DNA from: Rhodospirillales bacterium
GTDB lineage: Bacteria > Pseudomonadota > Alphaproteobacteria > Micavibrionales > Micavibrionaceae
NCBI GenBank assembly: GCA_020638335.1
Contig: JACKIT010000005.1
Location: 21,528-85,527 of the forward strand
DNA: 64,000 nt
Reading direction: 5' to 3'
Each line of letters opens with the position of its first letter. Positions within the stretch are counted from its first letter, which is position 1. Under the pieces are notes generated by a model. It was not told the origin of the DNA. It did not search any database and worked only from the letters and a program-made list of their open reading frames with translations. Of this stretch, positions 16,792 through 24,939 are shown one piece after another. The translations under genes and the position numbers were made by a program.

Positions 16792-17175
16792 TTATTTGCT
16801 TTCATACTCCGCGCGGGTTATAAACACCTCAACGCCCGCGCCTTGATCCGGCCCGTAAATATCAAGCTTGCGAATACTCACCCGGCAGGCCTGCACCAAT
16901 TCATGACCAAAACACAACGCCATCAGTTCTTTCAGATAATCTTCGATCAACTGCACCTGCGGACGCTTAGCCCATGAGCGAATTTCATGATAATAAGTGT
17001 CATAATCAATAATATTGCCCGCATGCACACTGCTCAAATACCCCTTTGCATCGGCAAACACCGCCACATCAACGATAACGCGCTGGGACACGCCCTGTTC
17101 ATGCTCGTAAATACCAAGCTTGAGCGGCACCTCAACGGAATCGAGAAAAATTTTAACGCGGCTGTCTTTTTTCAT
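16792..17175 (-). CDS. folB: Dihydroneopterin aldolase
   Basis: 127 residues, typical of FolB. It cleaves 7,8-dihydroneopterin to 6-hydroxymethyl-dihydropterin in folate synthesis and usually forms an octamer. Family features are LGIYEHEQGVSQRVIVDV near the start, IIDYDTYYHEIRSW, LIEDYLKELM with the conserved Glu that holds the pterin, and the C-terminal VSIRKLDIYGP with a candidate catalytic Lys. It is divergent from folA with only 22 bp between the two ATGs, so both promoters must overlap coding DNA. Confidence 0.88.
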   Translation of the reverse strand: MKKDSRVKIFLDSVEVPLKLGIYEHEQGVSQRVIVDVAVFADAKGYLSSVHAGNIIDYDTYYHEIRSWAKRPQVQLIEDYLKELMALCFGHELVQACRVSIRKLDIYGPDQGAGVEVFITRAEYESK

Positions 17176-17197
17176 GATTTCGCTTTATATACAAAGA

Positions 17198-17806
17198 ATG
17201 AATAAGAGCAAAGCCCCCATAACTTTAAGTTCAATCGTTGCCATCGCCAAAAATCATGTGATCGGCAAGGATAACGGTCTGATCTGGCACCTACCCGAAG
17301 ACCTAAAGCATTTCAAACGCACAACGCTGGGCAAACCAATCCTGATGGGCAGAAAATCTTATGAGAGTCTCGGCAAACCGCTGCCCGGCCGACCGAATAT
17401 CGTCGTCAGCCGCGCCTTTCAAAACATGCCCAACGATAACCCGACCCCGATTTACAAGGATATGGAACCCGATGAACCCGAGGCCGATCGCAAAATCAAC
17501 GAAGGCCCATTCCTCTACGCCTCACTGGAAGACGGCATCGCCGCGATGAAAAACATGGCCCGCGAGATGGGCGTCGATGAAGTTTTCATCACCGGCGGCG
17601 GCCAGATTTATAAAGAAACCCTTCCGCTCACCGAGCGTCTCTACCTCACTGTGCTGAACCGCGAATATGAAGGCGACACCTTTTTTCCCGAATTCGATTG
17701 GAATGAATGGAATATCGCGGCAGAAGAAAAACACCCCGCTGACCCCGCCAACGACCGCCCGGCCTTTACATTTTATACATTGGAAAAAATAGGAGCTAAC
17801 GCCTAA
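17198..17806 (+). CDS. folA: Dihydrofolate reductase
   Basis: 202 residues from the ATG at 17198; a longer reading from TTG at 17120 would run through folB and is rejected. It reduces dihydrofolate to tetrahydrofolate with NADPH. Visible are SIVAIAKNHVIGKDNGLIWHL, the catalytic Asp35 in PEDLKHFK, MGRKSYESLGKPLPGRPNIVVSR and VFITGGGQIYKETL. It is about 40 residues longer than E. coli DHFR, mainly because of an acidic, proline-rich insertion between IVVSR and FLYASL (YKDMEPDEPEADRKINEG). It supplies the folate cycle used by ThyA. Confidence 0.95.
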   Translation: MNKSKAPITLSSIVAIAKNHVIGKDNGLIWHLPEDLKHFKRTTLGKPILMGRKSYESLGKPLPGRPNIVVSRAFQNMPNDNPTPIYKDMEPDEPEADRKINEGPFLYASLEDGIAAMKNMAREMGVDEVFITGGGQIYKETLPLTERLYLTVLNREYEGDTFFPEFDWNEWNIAAEEKHPADPANDRPAFTFYTLEKIGANA

Positions 17807-17907
17807 TGTAGCTTTTGCCGACCATCTTGCCAGCAAGAGAAAAAATGCATGTTCTGTGGGGAAATAGAACTGCAATAAACACGAACACCACAGGGAGATA
17901 CAAAACC

Positions 17908-18801
17908 ATGAACCGCACTGCGCTCCGGGCCTTACTCGCTACCATCACATTGATCACACTTTCAATCACCCCGGCCTTTGCCTCCGAACGCGAACGCATC
18001 AAGCGCCTGTGCGAAACCAGTCACCGCCACATGTATACATACGATTGCGAATGCTACGCCGATGCCTTTGTCACGCGCAAAGCTACAATGGGTGAAATGG
18101 GCAAATACGACCAAAAAGTCTTCTCCGGCATCAGCGACAAATGCCGCAAAACGGGCCGTCTGGATATGACCTATGCTGGCTGCATGTCCAGCGCTCAGAC
18201 TACCACGACATCCATGGCCAATTACTGCCAGTGCATCGTCGATGAAATGAGAAAAAGACCGTACCCGGCTGAAAACAACAGAGCGAACATGATGGCGCAA
18301 ATGCAAAACAACACGCAATCCATGCAAGTGTGCCAAAATAAATATCTCTCTCAGGTCAACATCAACAGCTTTCAGGGTGAACAAAAAAAGAAAGTCAACA
18401 CCGTCCACCATGCCTACAAAAACACCTTTGATAACGGCCATGATATCTGCACCGACTATGGCGTTGCCCCCGGCCAGTCCGCAGAAAAAACCAAGCTGCG
18501 CCAGTACGTCAACAGCTTCTGCCCCGATATCAAAGACATTATGAACAGTTCACCGGTCACAGAAATCGACCGCATTATTGAGGCCGTCCAAAAAATCGAA
18601 TATAAAATGGAACAAACCTATGATGCTCAAATATCCAGTTTGTCGAATGAAACACGCGCATATTTACAAGCCTGTGGCCCGTCAATTCAGGACTGCAAAC
18701 AGCGTTGTCAAAGCGCACATAAACTGCTGAATTTCGCAACATGTGGCTGCGGCGAAGCAAAGCTATATTGTCTGGGCAGCCAGACTTCGAAAATGCAATA
18801 A
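17908..18801 (+). CDS. Secreted cysteine-rich protein of unknown function
   Basis: 297 residues from the ATG at 17908, with AGGGAGA about 10 bp upstream. The signal peptide MNRTALRALLATITLITLS ends around PAFA. The mature part has many cysteines, several in C-x-C or close pairs (DCECYADAF, YCQCIVDEM, ACGPSIQDCKQRC, TCGCGEAKLYC). This suggests a disulfide-rich periplasmic or outer-membrane-associated protein. The paired C-x-C segments look like divergent internal repeats. A truncated copy of its 5' end lies at 5226. I do not recognise a named family. Confidence 0.75.
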   Translation: MNRTALRALLATITLITLSITPAFASERERIKRLCETSHRHMYTYDCECYADAFVTRKATMGEMGKYDQKVFSGISDKCRKTGRLDMTYAGCMSSAQTTTTSMANYCQCIVDEMRKRPYPAENNRANMMAQMQNNTQSMQVCQNKYLSQVNINSFQGEQKKKVNTVHHAYKNTFDNGHDICTDYGVAPGQSAEKTKLRQYVNSFCPDIKDIMNSSPVTEIDRIIEAVQKIEYKMEQTYDAQISSLSNETRAYLQACGPSIQDCKQRCQSAHKLLNFATCGCGEAKLYCLGSQTSKMQ

Positions 18802-18819
18802 CCAAAACAGAGGTAAGAG

Positions 18820-18895
18820 TGGTGCACCCGGCAGGATTCGAACCTGCGACACCTGGCTCCGGAAACCAGTGCTCTATCCCCTGAGCTACGGGTGC
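18820..18895 (-). tRNA. tRNA-Arg (CCG)
   Basis: On the minus strand, GCACCCG at 18895 pairs with CGGGTGC. The anticodon stem CTGGT/GCCAG encloses TTCCGGA, giving anticodon CCG. The T-arm is CAGGTTCGAATCCTG, and CCA is encoded. All four arms are standard. Confidence 0.96.
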
Positions 18896-18905
18896 TTAGG
18901 CGTTA

Positions 18906-19886
18906 TCAGTTACCAGAACTGCCAGTCAACTGCAAGAACACATCTTCCAGATCGCTCTCATCCGTCGAAATATCGACAATGCCGTATCCGGCTCTTTGAA
19001 TGGCTTCAATCATCGCCCCGACCTGCGTTTCCGACGGATTGTAACGCACGATAACACTGCGCTGCCCGACAGGCTCGGCGGCAAAGCCCTGTAAAACCTG
19101 CCCCGCATTCTCCATGGGCCGATCAAGTCGAAAGCGGATTTCCTTGTTCTCAATCCGTGCGAGCAAATCTTCCGTCGGCGCATGCGCAATCACCTCGCCA
19201 TGATTGATAATCGCGATTTCATCGCATAATTCCTCTGCCTCTTCCAGATAATGCGTCGTCAACAAAATCGTTACGCCACGCGCATTAAGAGCCCGCACAT
19301 TGCCCCAAAGCTGCTTACGAAGCTCGACATCCACCCCGGCTGTCGGCTCATCAAGCACCAAAATCGGCGGATTATGCACCATTGCCTTGGCCACCATGAG
19401 ACGCCGTTTCATCCCGCCTGACAGGCTGCGCGTGTACGCATCGGCCTTATCCTCCAGCCCCACCATTTTAAGCAATTCCATCGTCCGGCGCTGATCCTTC
19501 GGCACGCCATATAAGCCCGCCATCAAATCCAGCGCTTGCGCCGGCGTGAAAAACGCATCAAAGGCCAGTTCCTGTGGCACAATCCCAATCGCTGCCTTGG
19601 CATTGCGCAGATCCTTATCAATATCAATGCCCCAGATATTCACCATGCCCGATGATTTCATCACAAGGCCCGCCATAATATTGATAATCGTGGATTTCCC
19701 CGCCCCGTTCGGCCCCAAAAGCCCAAAAATAGAACCACGCGGAATGTTAAGGCTAACCCCCTTCAGAGCCTCCTTTCCGGCTGCGCCCTTCGCAGCTTTA
19801 GCGAAGAAGGGGCTTTTCTTATTCGCCGCATAAATTTTCTTTAGATCGGCAATTTCAATGGCATATTCATTCATGTTTACAGACAT
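18906..19886 (-). CDS. ABC-2 type transporter ATP-binding subunit
   Basis: 326 residues. Walker A is GPNGAGKST, the Q-loop VPQE, the ABC signature LSGGMKRRL, Walker B ILVLDEPTAGVD, and the switch His is in TTHYLEEAEELCDEI. The DrrA/YadG-like C-terminal extension (about 100 residues) matches exporters of drugs, lipids or polysaccharides with a separate ABC-2 permease. No permease gene is next to it: downstream is tRNA-Arg, upstream a gene fragment. The partner must be encoded elsewhere. An alanine- and lysine-rich insertion (KKSPFFAKAAKGAAGKEAL) lies between the first strand and Walker A. Confidence 0.88.
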   Translation of the reverse strand: MSVNMNEYAIEIADLKKIYAANKKSPFFAKAAKGAAGKEALKGVSLNIPRGSIFGLLGPNGAGKSTIINIMAGLVMKSSGMVNIWGIDIDKDLRNAKAAIGIVPQELAFDAFFTPAQALDLMAGLYGVPKDQRRTMELLKMVGLEDKADAYTRSLSGGMKRRLMVAKAMVHNPPILVLDEPTAGVDVELRKQLWGNVRALNARGVTILLTTHYLEEAEELCDEIAIINHGEVIAHAPTEDLLARIENKEIRFRLDRPMENAGQVLQGFAAEPVGQRSVIVRYNPSETQVGAMIEAIQRAGYGIVDISTDESDLEDVFLQLTGSSGN

Positions 19887-19906
19887 AAACCATTGCCCTG
19901 CAATGT

Positions 19907-19984
19907 CTAGCCCAGATTTTCTTCAATCCACGCCCGCGCGCGCGTCTCATCATTAAGTTGCGCGTCCAAAAACGCCAAACACAA
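19907..19984 (-). pseudogene. C-terminal stub of an alpha/beta-hydrolase paralogue
   Basis: On the minus strand, LCLAFLDAQLND then ETRARAWIEENLG and TAG match the C terminus of the hydrolase at 20560-21477 (LAFWDAQLKDDEAARAWMEK). Only about 25 codons remain. The gene at 20049 now lies between this stub and the intact copy, so a tandem hydrolase duplicate was largely deleted or replaced. Confidence 0.65.
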
Positions 19985-20048
19985 AAAAATTGACATAATG
20001 CGTTATTTTGTCTATAAACGCCCTGTTCACGAAGCAGAAATTGATAAA

Positions 20049-20552
20049 ATGAATAACGGATTTAAAACATTGGCAATTGCCTCAGTATTCGCAACGCACT
20101 CGGCCGTCGCACAAACCGGTAATTGGGGAACCGATATGGTCGTTTCGCAACTCTTGGACGAAGATAAAACGGCCCAAGTGCAACACCAAACAGCCGTAGA
20201 ACGCTACGGCATACCCAAAATGCTCGTAGCATCTGAAAACCATGAAAATGAGGTTGTTGCACAATACATACATGAAAATCTTGCAAACTGGTCAGTAACT
20301 TCTGACGATCTCTCTGCAAACGGTCTGCTGCATTCCGAGTTTCGCGATGCCTGTTTAAAGCAACACGAAAACTTCCTCCCGACGGCACTTTGCATGGTCG
20401 AAGAGCGTGAAGCTCAAACAGAAAAAGAAGGAATAATTTTCATGGCAATAACAACCCCCGTAGCGCTTCTTATCGCCGGTATGTATTCATGGGCATTTGG
20501 CGGGGCGCCAAACTTATGGAAACAAAATCCTCCTCCCCCGCATCCGGACTAA
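20049..20552 (+). CDS. Small secreted or membrane-anchored hypothetical protein
   Basis: 167 residues from the ATG at 20049, chosen because it puts a signal peptide (MNNGFKTLAIASVFATHSAVAQ) at the N terminus. An upstream ATG at 19998 would add 17 residues before it. The mature part is mostly helical and hydrophilic with two cysteines (DACLKQHENF, TALCMVEERE), then a TM-like helix (ITTPVALLIAGMYSWAFG) and a proline-rich tail. No family is recognised. It lies between a decayed and an intact hydrolase copy. Confidence 0.55.
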   Translation: MNNGFKTLAIASVFATHSAVAQTGNWGTDMVVSQLLDEDKTAQVQHQTAVERYGIPKMLVASENHENEVVAQYIHENLANWSVTSDDLSANGLLHSEFRDACLKQHENFLPTALCMVEEREAQTEKEGIIFMAITTPVALLIAGMYSWAFGGAPNLWKQNPPPPHPD

Positions 20553-20559
20553 TTCACGC

Positions 20560-21477
20560 TCACCAAACCCGTAATTTTTCCATCCACGCCCGTGCCGCCT
20601 CGTCATCCTTAAGTTGCGCATCCCAGAACGCCAGCGCCGCCATTTTGATCTGCGCCTCATGCTCATCCCGCAGGGGATTAGCCCCGAGCTTCCCGCGCGA
20701 ACCCGCATAGACCATATGGTCCCCGCCCTCCAGAACCTGTAGATATTTCTCCGCCGCGCCCGAATGCACATGCACCGCCAAACGCGCCTCATACCCAAAA
20801 TCATGCAACGGCGAGGAATCCTCGGTCCCCGTCATATGCAGCAACGGAATATCAATCGGCCCGTAAATCTTATGCTCGGCTTCATCCGTCAAATGCGCGA
20901 TCGGTACCGGCGAATACAAAATCCCGGCCTTAAAACGCGGCTCTTTTAATGAAATCAACGCCCCCTGCGCATCCGGAAACATCTGCCCGGCCATGACCTG
21001 CGTCGTCATCGCGCCGAAAGAATGCCCGCTCATCCCCAGCCGCGACAAATCCATATGCGCCCCGGCCTCCGGGTTTTCCGCCGCCCATCTCAGCAATTGA
21101 TCAAGCACAAACGGCACGTCATAAAACCGGTTCAGCGTCGTCTCGCGGCTGACTTCCGCCTTGCGCAAAATATCCCACGGATGTCCCGGCTTCCCCTCCC
21201 ACAGGCTCGAATCCGTCCCGTCATGGGTAATATGCACGAGATTATAACCGTAAGACGCCAAATAGCGTGAAATAAACGAAGCCCCGTCGCGGCTCCCGCC
21301 AAACCCATGACTCCAGAGTATAGTTGGCACTTTTACATGCCCCTCTGTTTTCACTGGGATGCCTTGAATATCAGGATAATAAATCTTAAACGGCACCACG
21401 CGCCCACCGCGCGCATAATCAACAAACTCTCCACGCTTCAAAAGAACTTTATAAGGACCGGGATCGGAAAAATACAC
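20560..21477 (-). CDS. Alpha/beta hydrolase (PAF-acetylhydrolase / dienelactone-hydrolase-like)
   Basis: 305 residues. The oxyanion region is LWSHGFGGSR, the nucleophile is the Ser in GMSGHSFGAMT, the likely acid is the Asp in TGTEDSSPL, and the catalytic His is in LEGGDHMVYAG. No signal peptide is seen, so it is probably cytoplasmic. Substrate is unknown; the family hydrolyses esters and lactones. The gene is 15 bp from sspB on the same strand and may be cotranscribed with it. Confidence 0.8.
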   Translation of the reverse strand: MYFSDPGPYKVLLKRGEFVDYARGGRVVPFKIYYPDIQGIPVKTEGHVKVPTILWSHGFGGSRDGASFISRYLASYGYNLVHITHDGTDSSLWEGKPGHPWDILRKAEVSRETTLNRFYDVPFVLDQLLRWAAENPEAGAHMDLSRLGMSGHSFGAMTTQVMAGQMFPDAQGALISLKEPRFKAGILYSPVPIAHLTDEAEHKIYGPIDIPLLHMTGTEDSSPLHDFGYEARLAVHVHSGAAEKYLQVLEGGDHMVYAGSRGKLGANPLRDEHEAQIKMAALAFWDAQLKDDEAARAWMEKLRVW

Positions 21478-21492
21478 GAAGAACCGTCCAGT

Positions 21493-22023
21493 CTATTTCT
21501 TCCGGAACTGATCCAGCGAAATCACTTGGCCGGTATCACCGCCGCCCTTACCGGACTTGCTTTTACCGCCGCCAGAGCCATCATCATCAGGATCATCATC
21601 ATCCAGCTCATCAAGAATAGCCAAATCGGCATCCTCCAGCGATTCGCCCAATGGTTGAAACTGCAACGCAAAATTCACCGACGGATCAGCAAAAATGCTG
21701 ATAGCTGAAAGCGGAATCTCAAGCCGCTCCGGCACATTGTTAAACGACAATGTCACATTCATTTTCTCTTTATCAACATTCAGATCAGAAAATTGATATT
21801 GCAAAACAATCGTCATTTCACCGGGGTAACGCTCGCGCAAATAATCGGGAATCTTCACACCCGGAAAATCAGTCAAAAACGTAATGTAGAAATGGTGTTC
21901 ACCGGGCATGCCGCCGGTTGTTCCATGTTGCTCCATAACCTCTTCAATAGATTTCTTGACCACCCCGCGCAGGGCCGCCTCAACCATTTTGTCATAGCGC
22001 AATATGTCGTCTTCGTCATTCAT
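21493..22023 (-). CDS. sspB: SspB-alpha, ClpXP specificity adaptor
   Basis: 176 residues. The substrate-binding domain (EHHFYITFLTDFPGVKIPDYL, YPGEMTIVLQYQFSDL, FADPSVNFALQFQPLG) matches the alphaproteobacterial SspB family. An acidic and glycine-rich linker follows, and the end VISLDQFRKK is the ClpX-docking (XB) motif. SspB carries ssrA-tagged proteins to ClpXP, so it is the functional partner of the tmRNA at 13130-13485. The sequence does not show which part of the long tag it binds. Confidence 0.9.
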   Translation of the reverse strand: MNDEDDILRYDKMVEAALRGVVKKSIEEVMEQHGTTGGMPGEHHFYITFLTDFPGVKIPDYLRERYPGEMTIVLQYQFSDLNVDKEKMNVTLSFNNVPERLEIPLSAISIFADPSVNFALQFQPLGESLEDADLAILDELDDDDPDDDGSGGGKSKSGKGGGDTGQVISLDQFRKK

Positions 22024-22164
22024 GGATATATTCAGTGCAAATCTTAGGACAGGAAATCAAGAGTAGAAATAGTCTCCCTCATGAATCGCATGAAACACCC
22101 ATAAAAGACCAGCCCATAAATACAAATACCCCACTCTTGCCTGTGGACAAAATTGGGATAGGTT

Positions 22165-22833
22165 TTAAGCGCGTTGTAACGACGGCGCTCGATGAAACAT
22201 TTCATAAAATTCTTCAGAACGGGCAAGCTCATTCAAAAGCAATGGCAGCATCCAGAAAAACAACCCCAGCACAAAGGGCCAAAGCAACCTGTGAAAAGCC
22301 TCCTTCTCTTCTCCCGAATTCTGCCGCTGCACAGACACATGCAACCTGTAAAGTACAGCAATCCAGATGGCGCCTGTAATAAAAACCGATTCACGCACAG
22401 GAATCAAAACAACATCAAAAAATGCATTAACCGCTGCAAATAAACCGATGATAGCCGCCGTCACGAGCATAAAACCAAACACTTTTAAATTGATAACAAA
22501 CCACTCCAGCGGCACTTTAATAAACAAACGCGAGAATTCTTCTCTCCGAATACGGCCCGAAATAACCGCCCCCATAAACAAAGTAATTAACACAAAAACT
22601 TCCAGCCAAAGCACACCATGCCCATAAATCAACGCATAAATCTGGGAAAAAAGCGTTGCCGTAAAAAGCACCGCCATAGACGCTCCTATCGCGGCCCGCC
22701 TCAATGAAACGCTCTGAATTCCCGAATTGCGCAAACGCTCCAATAACCAGACATGCGGCGCAAAAAACACCGCCGCCCCCATGAGCATACACAAAATGCT
22801 CAAAAGCGGGGGGCTGGCAAATTCTTCATTCAT
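22165..22833 (-). CDS. Multi-spanning membrane protein of unknown function
   Basis: 222 residues from the ATG at 22833, which overlaps the end of the upstream O-antigen-ligase-like gene by 8 bp and so is translationally coupled to it. There are about six hydrophobic segments (LLSILCMLMGAAVFFA, SMAVLFTATLFSQIYAL, VFVLITLFMGAVISG, VFGFMLVTAAIIGLFAAV, FVLGLFFWMLPLLL) and basic loops. I do not recognise it. The coupling suggests a role with the ligase-like protein in envelope polysaccharide metabolism (inference). Confidence 0.6.
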   Translation of the reverse strand: MNEEFASPPLLSILCMLMGAAVFFAPHVWLLERLRNSGIQSVSLRRAAIGASMAVLFTATLFSQIYALIYGHGVLWLEVFVLITLFMGAVISGRIRREEFSRLFIKVPLEWFVINLKVFGFMLVTAAIIGLFAAVNAFFDVVLIPVRESVFITGAIWIAVLYRLHVSVQRQNSGEEKEAFHRLLWPFVLGLFFWMLPLLLNELARSEEFYEMFHRAPSLQRA

Positions 22834-24895
22834 TTTCGCCGTCCATACCAGATAACTTTTCCTGAGGGAAATAGCGCGCAAATTCGATAGCCGCTTTCTC
22901 CGCAATATCATCACGCTCTAACTGCCGCGCGAGTCCGTACGTCTTTTCTAAAAACAAGCGCGGACGCTGCGTTTTATACCGCCAATTCAACCCCGGCCCT
23001 AAAATTTCCAGCGCCTCCTCGTTGCGTCTCCGGCGCAAAAACAAATCCGCCAGCTTCATCCGCGATCCCAAATGCAAAGGATCCAGCGCCAGTGCTTTTC
23101 GCAACTCTTCCGCCACGTCATAACGCCCATGAACCAAATCCTGCCCTGCCAAAAACGGCTGGATAGTCGCCGCCATTTCTGCCCGTGCAAAATAAATTTG
23201 CGCCAGACGCGGATTCGTACGCTCTGCTCGGTCAAGCAATGAACGAAGCTGGCCTTCCAGTGCTTGCAAATCATCTCTCGGCATTAACGGCGCATTGAGC
23301 TGAACAATCCCCAGCGGTAAATGCGTCGCAGCTACAAGCGCTCGTGCATTCTGATTATATGACAGCCGCCCGGCCCGGTTAATCTTATTCGCATAAGCCT
23401 CACCTGCCCCCACCATCAAACCATTCTGCGCGCGACTAACTAGAATTTCACTGGCCTGAAATTGGCTAAAAATAGCCAAAACACCCACAACAGGAAAAGC
23501 TAAAGCCCAACGAATGCAAGGGTTACAATAAGGTTCTTCATTCTCTTGTATACACCCATGCAACGCAGCGCTCACCTGCAAAAACCAAAAGCCGAGCAAC
23601 GCCCCCGCAACCATCAAAATCGACAAAACATGAAAATGAAACGTGATATGCGCATGAATAACCAAAGCCATCAAAGCGCAAAACGGCGTAAGAATATAAA
23701 CCCGGCGTACATCATCCAAAGGCAGTTTTTTCAGGGCGCGTACACTCATCCAAATTGCCATCAAAATAAAACTGTAAAAAACAATCGGTGCAAACGCCCC
23801 CATCTCAACAGCAAACTGCAACGGATCGCTATGCACCATCAACCCCGCCGTCGATGGATCATCCACGCTACGCACTTCCGGATAATACAGAAAAAACGTT
23901 CCAATCCCTGTGCCGCTCCAGACATGCTCACGAAAAATCTCCAGCGCCGAGGCCCAAATCGCCGGACGGTTCCATAGGGCCGATTGCGCGCCGCTCAACG
24001 TCGTTTCAATAATGCTCGCCGGCGACTTCGCCCCCAAAGGAGACAGCGCGCCCATCGCAACAAACGCCAAAATACACGCACCCACCAAAGCGCCCAAACA
24101 CCGTTTATGCCGCCCAAGATGCGCACGTACTCCCCACAAAAACACGCCCAAAGCTGGAATCATAGCCACCATCGCCCCCCGGCTCCCAGTCGTTAAAATC
24201 GCCGCCGCCAACAGGGCCGCCAGCACCAATGCAACATTCGATTGCCCACGCCCCGACAGGGCCAACATCCAGCCCATAGCTGCAAAAAATCCAAGCGACA
24301 ATAGCCCCGCCAGCGAATTCGGATTGGCCAGCGGCCAGCTCACAACCCCATAAAAAAGCATCTCCGACATAAAGAAATATTGCGCCAAACATGAAAGCGC
24401 CAGCCCACCAAACACCGCCGCCGCTCCATAACCCAAAGGCTTCAACAACGCCGAAGAACCACCGCAAGCCGCCACCAAAAACGCACTCAGAGGAAACACG
24501 CTTAAAAAACAAAAATAAATAAAACTAACAAACGGAATTTCAGATAAAGCCACACTCAAACCCGCCAGCGCCCAAAACCCCAGCGCCAGCCACACAATCC
24601 ACGTACTCACTATGGCCCTCCTGAGCGCCGATAACGACGCCATAGCCAACACGCAAATCACGCAAGCCCCCACGCACAAAACCGCCAACAAAAAACTCTC
24701 TGCCTCATAAGCCTCCAGCGGCATCAGCGCAAACCCAAAGCCGACAAGCCAAAGCGCCGCAGCGACAGCATAAAATGAGGAACGAGGATCGTGATATTCA
24801 GATATTTTTAACATGGCGTTATTACGAGCGTAAGCGAAGCAATCCATAGCAGCAAGAAAAGATTTACGGGCTTCTTCTCTCGTACATAATTCCAT
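22826..24895 (-). CDS. O-antigen ligase/polymerase-like protein (Wzy_C) with C-terminal TPR-like region
   Basis: About 689 residues from the ATG at 24895 (AGAGG 5 bp upstream); ATGs at 24928 and 24814 are alternatives. There are about ten membrane helices. The Wzy_C region includes TTGSRGAMVAMIPALGVF and a periplasmic loop with GTGIGTFFLYYPEVRS and HSDPLQFAVEMG, comparable to the H-D motif of ligases. Residues of about 480-690 are helical, TPR-like (RLAQIYFARAEMAA, LGSRMKLADLFLRRRRNEEALEIL). The N-terminal MDCFAYARNN part looks derived from a short genomic repeat. The gene follows mrp closely. Confidence 0.75.
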   Translation of the reverse strand: MELCTREEARKSFLAAMDCFAYARNNAMLKISEYHDPRSSFYAVAAALWLVGFGFALMPLEAYEAESFLLAVLCVGACVICVLAMASLSALRRAIVSTWIVWLALGFWALAGLSVALSEIPFVSFIYFCFLSVFPLSAFLVAACGGSSALLKPLGYGAAAVFGGLALSCLAQYFFMSEMLFYGVVSWPLANPNSLAGLLSLGFFAAMGWMLALSGRGQSNVALVLAALLAAAILTTGSRGAMVAMIPALGVFLWGVRAHLGRHKRCLGALVGACILAFVAMGALSPLGAKSPASIIETTLSGAQSALWNRPAIWASALEIFREHVWSGTGIGTFFLYYPEVRSVDDPSTAGLMVHSDPLQFAVEMGAFAPIVFYSFILMAIWMSVRALKKLPLDDVRRVYILTPFCALMALVIHAHITFHFHVLSILMVAGALLGFWFLQVSAALHGCIQENEEPYCNPCIRWALAFPVVGVLAIFSQFQASEILVSRAQNGLMVGAGEAYANKINRAGRLSYNQNARALVAATHLPLGIVQLNAPLMPRDDLQALEGQLRSLLDRAERTNPRLAQIYFARAEMAATIQPFLAGQDLVHGRYDVAEELRKALALDPLHLGSRMKLADLFLRRRRNEEALEILGPGLNWRYKTQRPRLFLEKTYGLARQLERDDIAEKAAIEFARYFPQEKLSGMDGENE
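24815..24860 (-). repeat. Possible interspersed repeat inside the N terminus of the ligase-like gene
   Basis: On the minus strand the DNA encoding AAMDCFAYARNN (GCTATGGATTGCTTCGCTTA and on) resembles the TGGATTGCTTCG..CGCAATGA elements scattered in many bacterial genomes. If so, the original start of the gene was probably the ATG at 24814 (MLKISEYH). Confidence 0.35.
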
Positions 24896-24939
24896 CTTGC
24901 CTCTTCGGCTTAGAGGGAATAGCTCCATCCATTTCTAAA

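Noticed and set aside
17120..17197. N-terminal extension of DHFR from TTG at 17120
   Set aside because: It would run antisense through the start of folB and adds residues not found in DHFR. The ATG at 17198 begins the family sequence.
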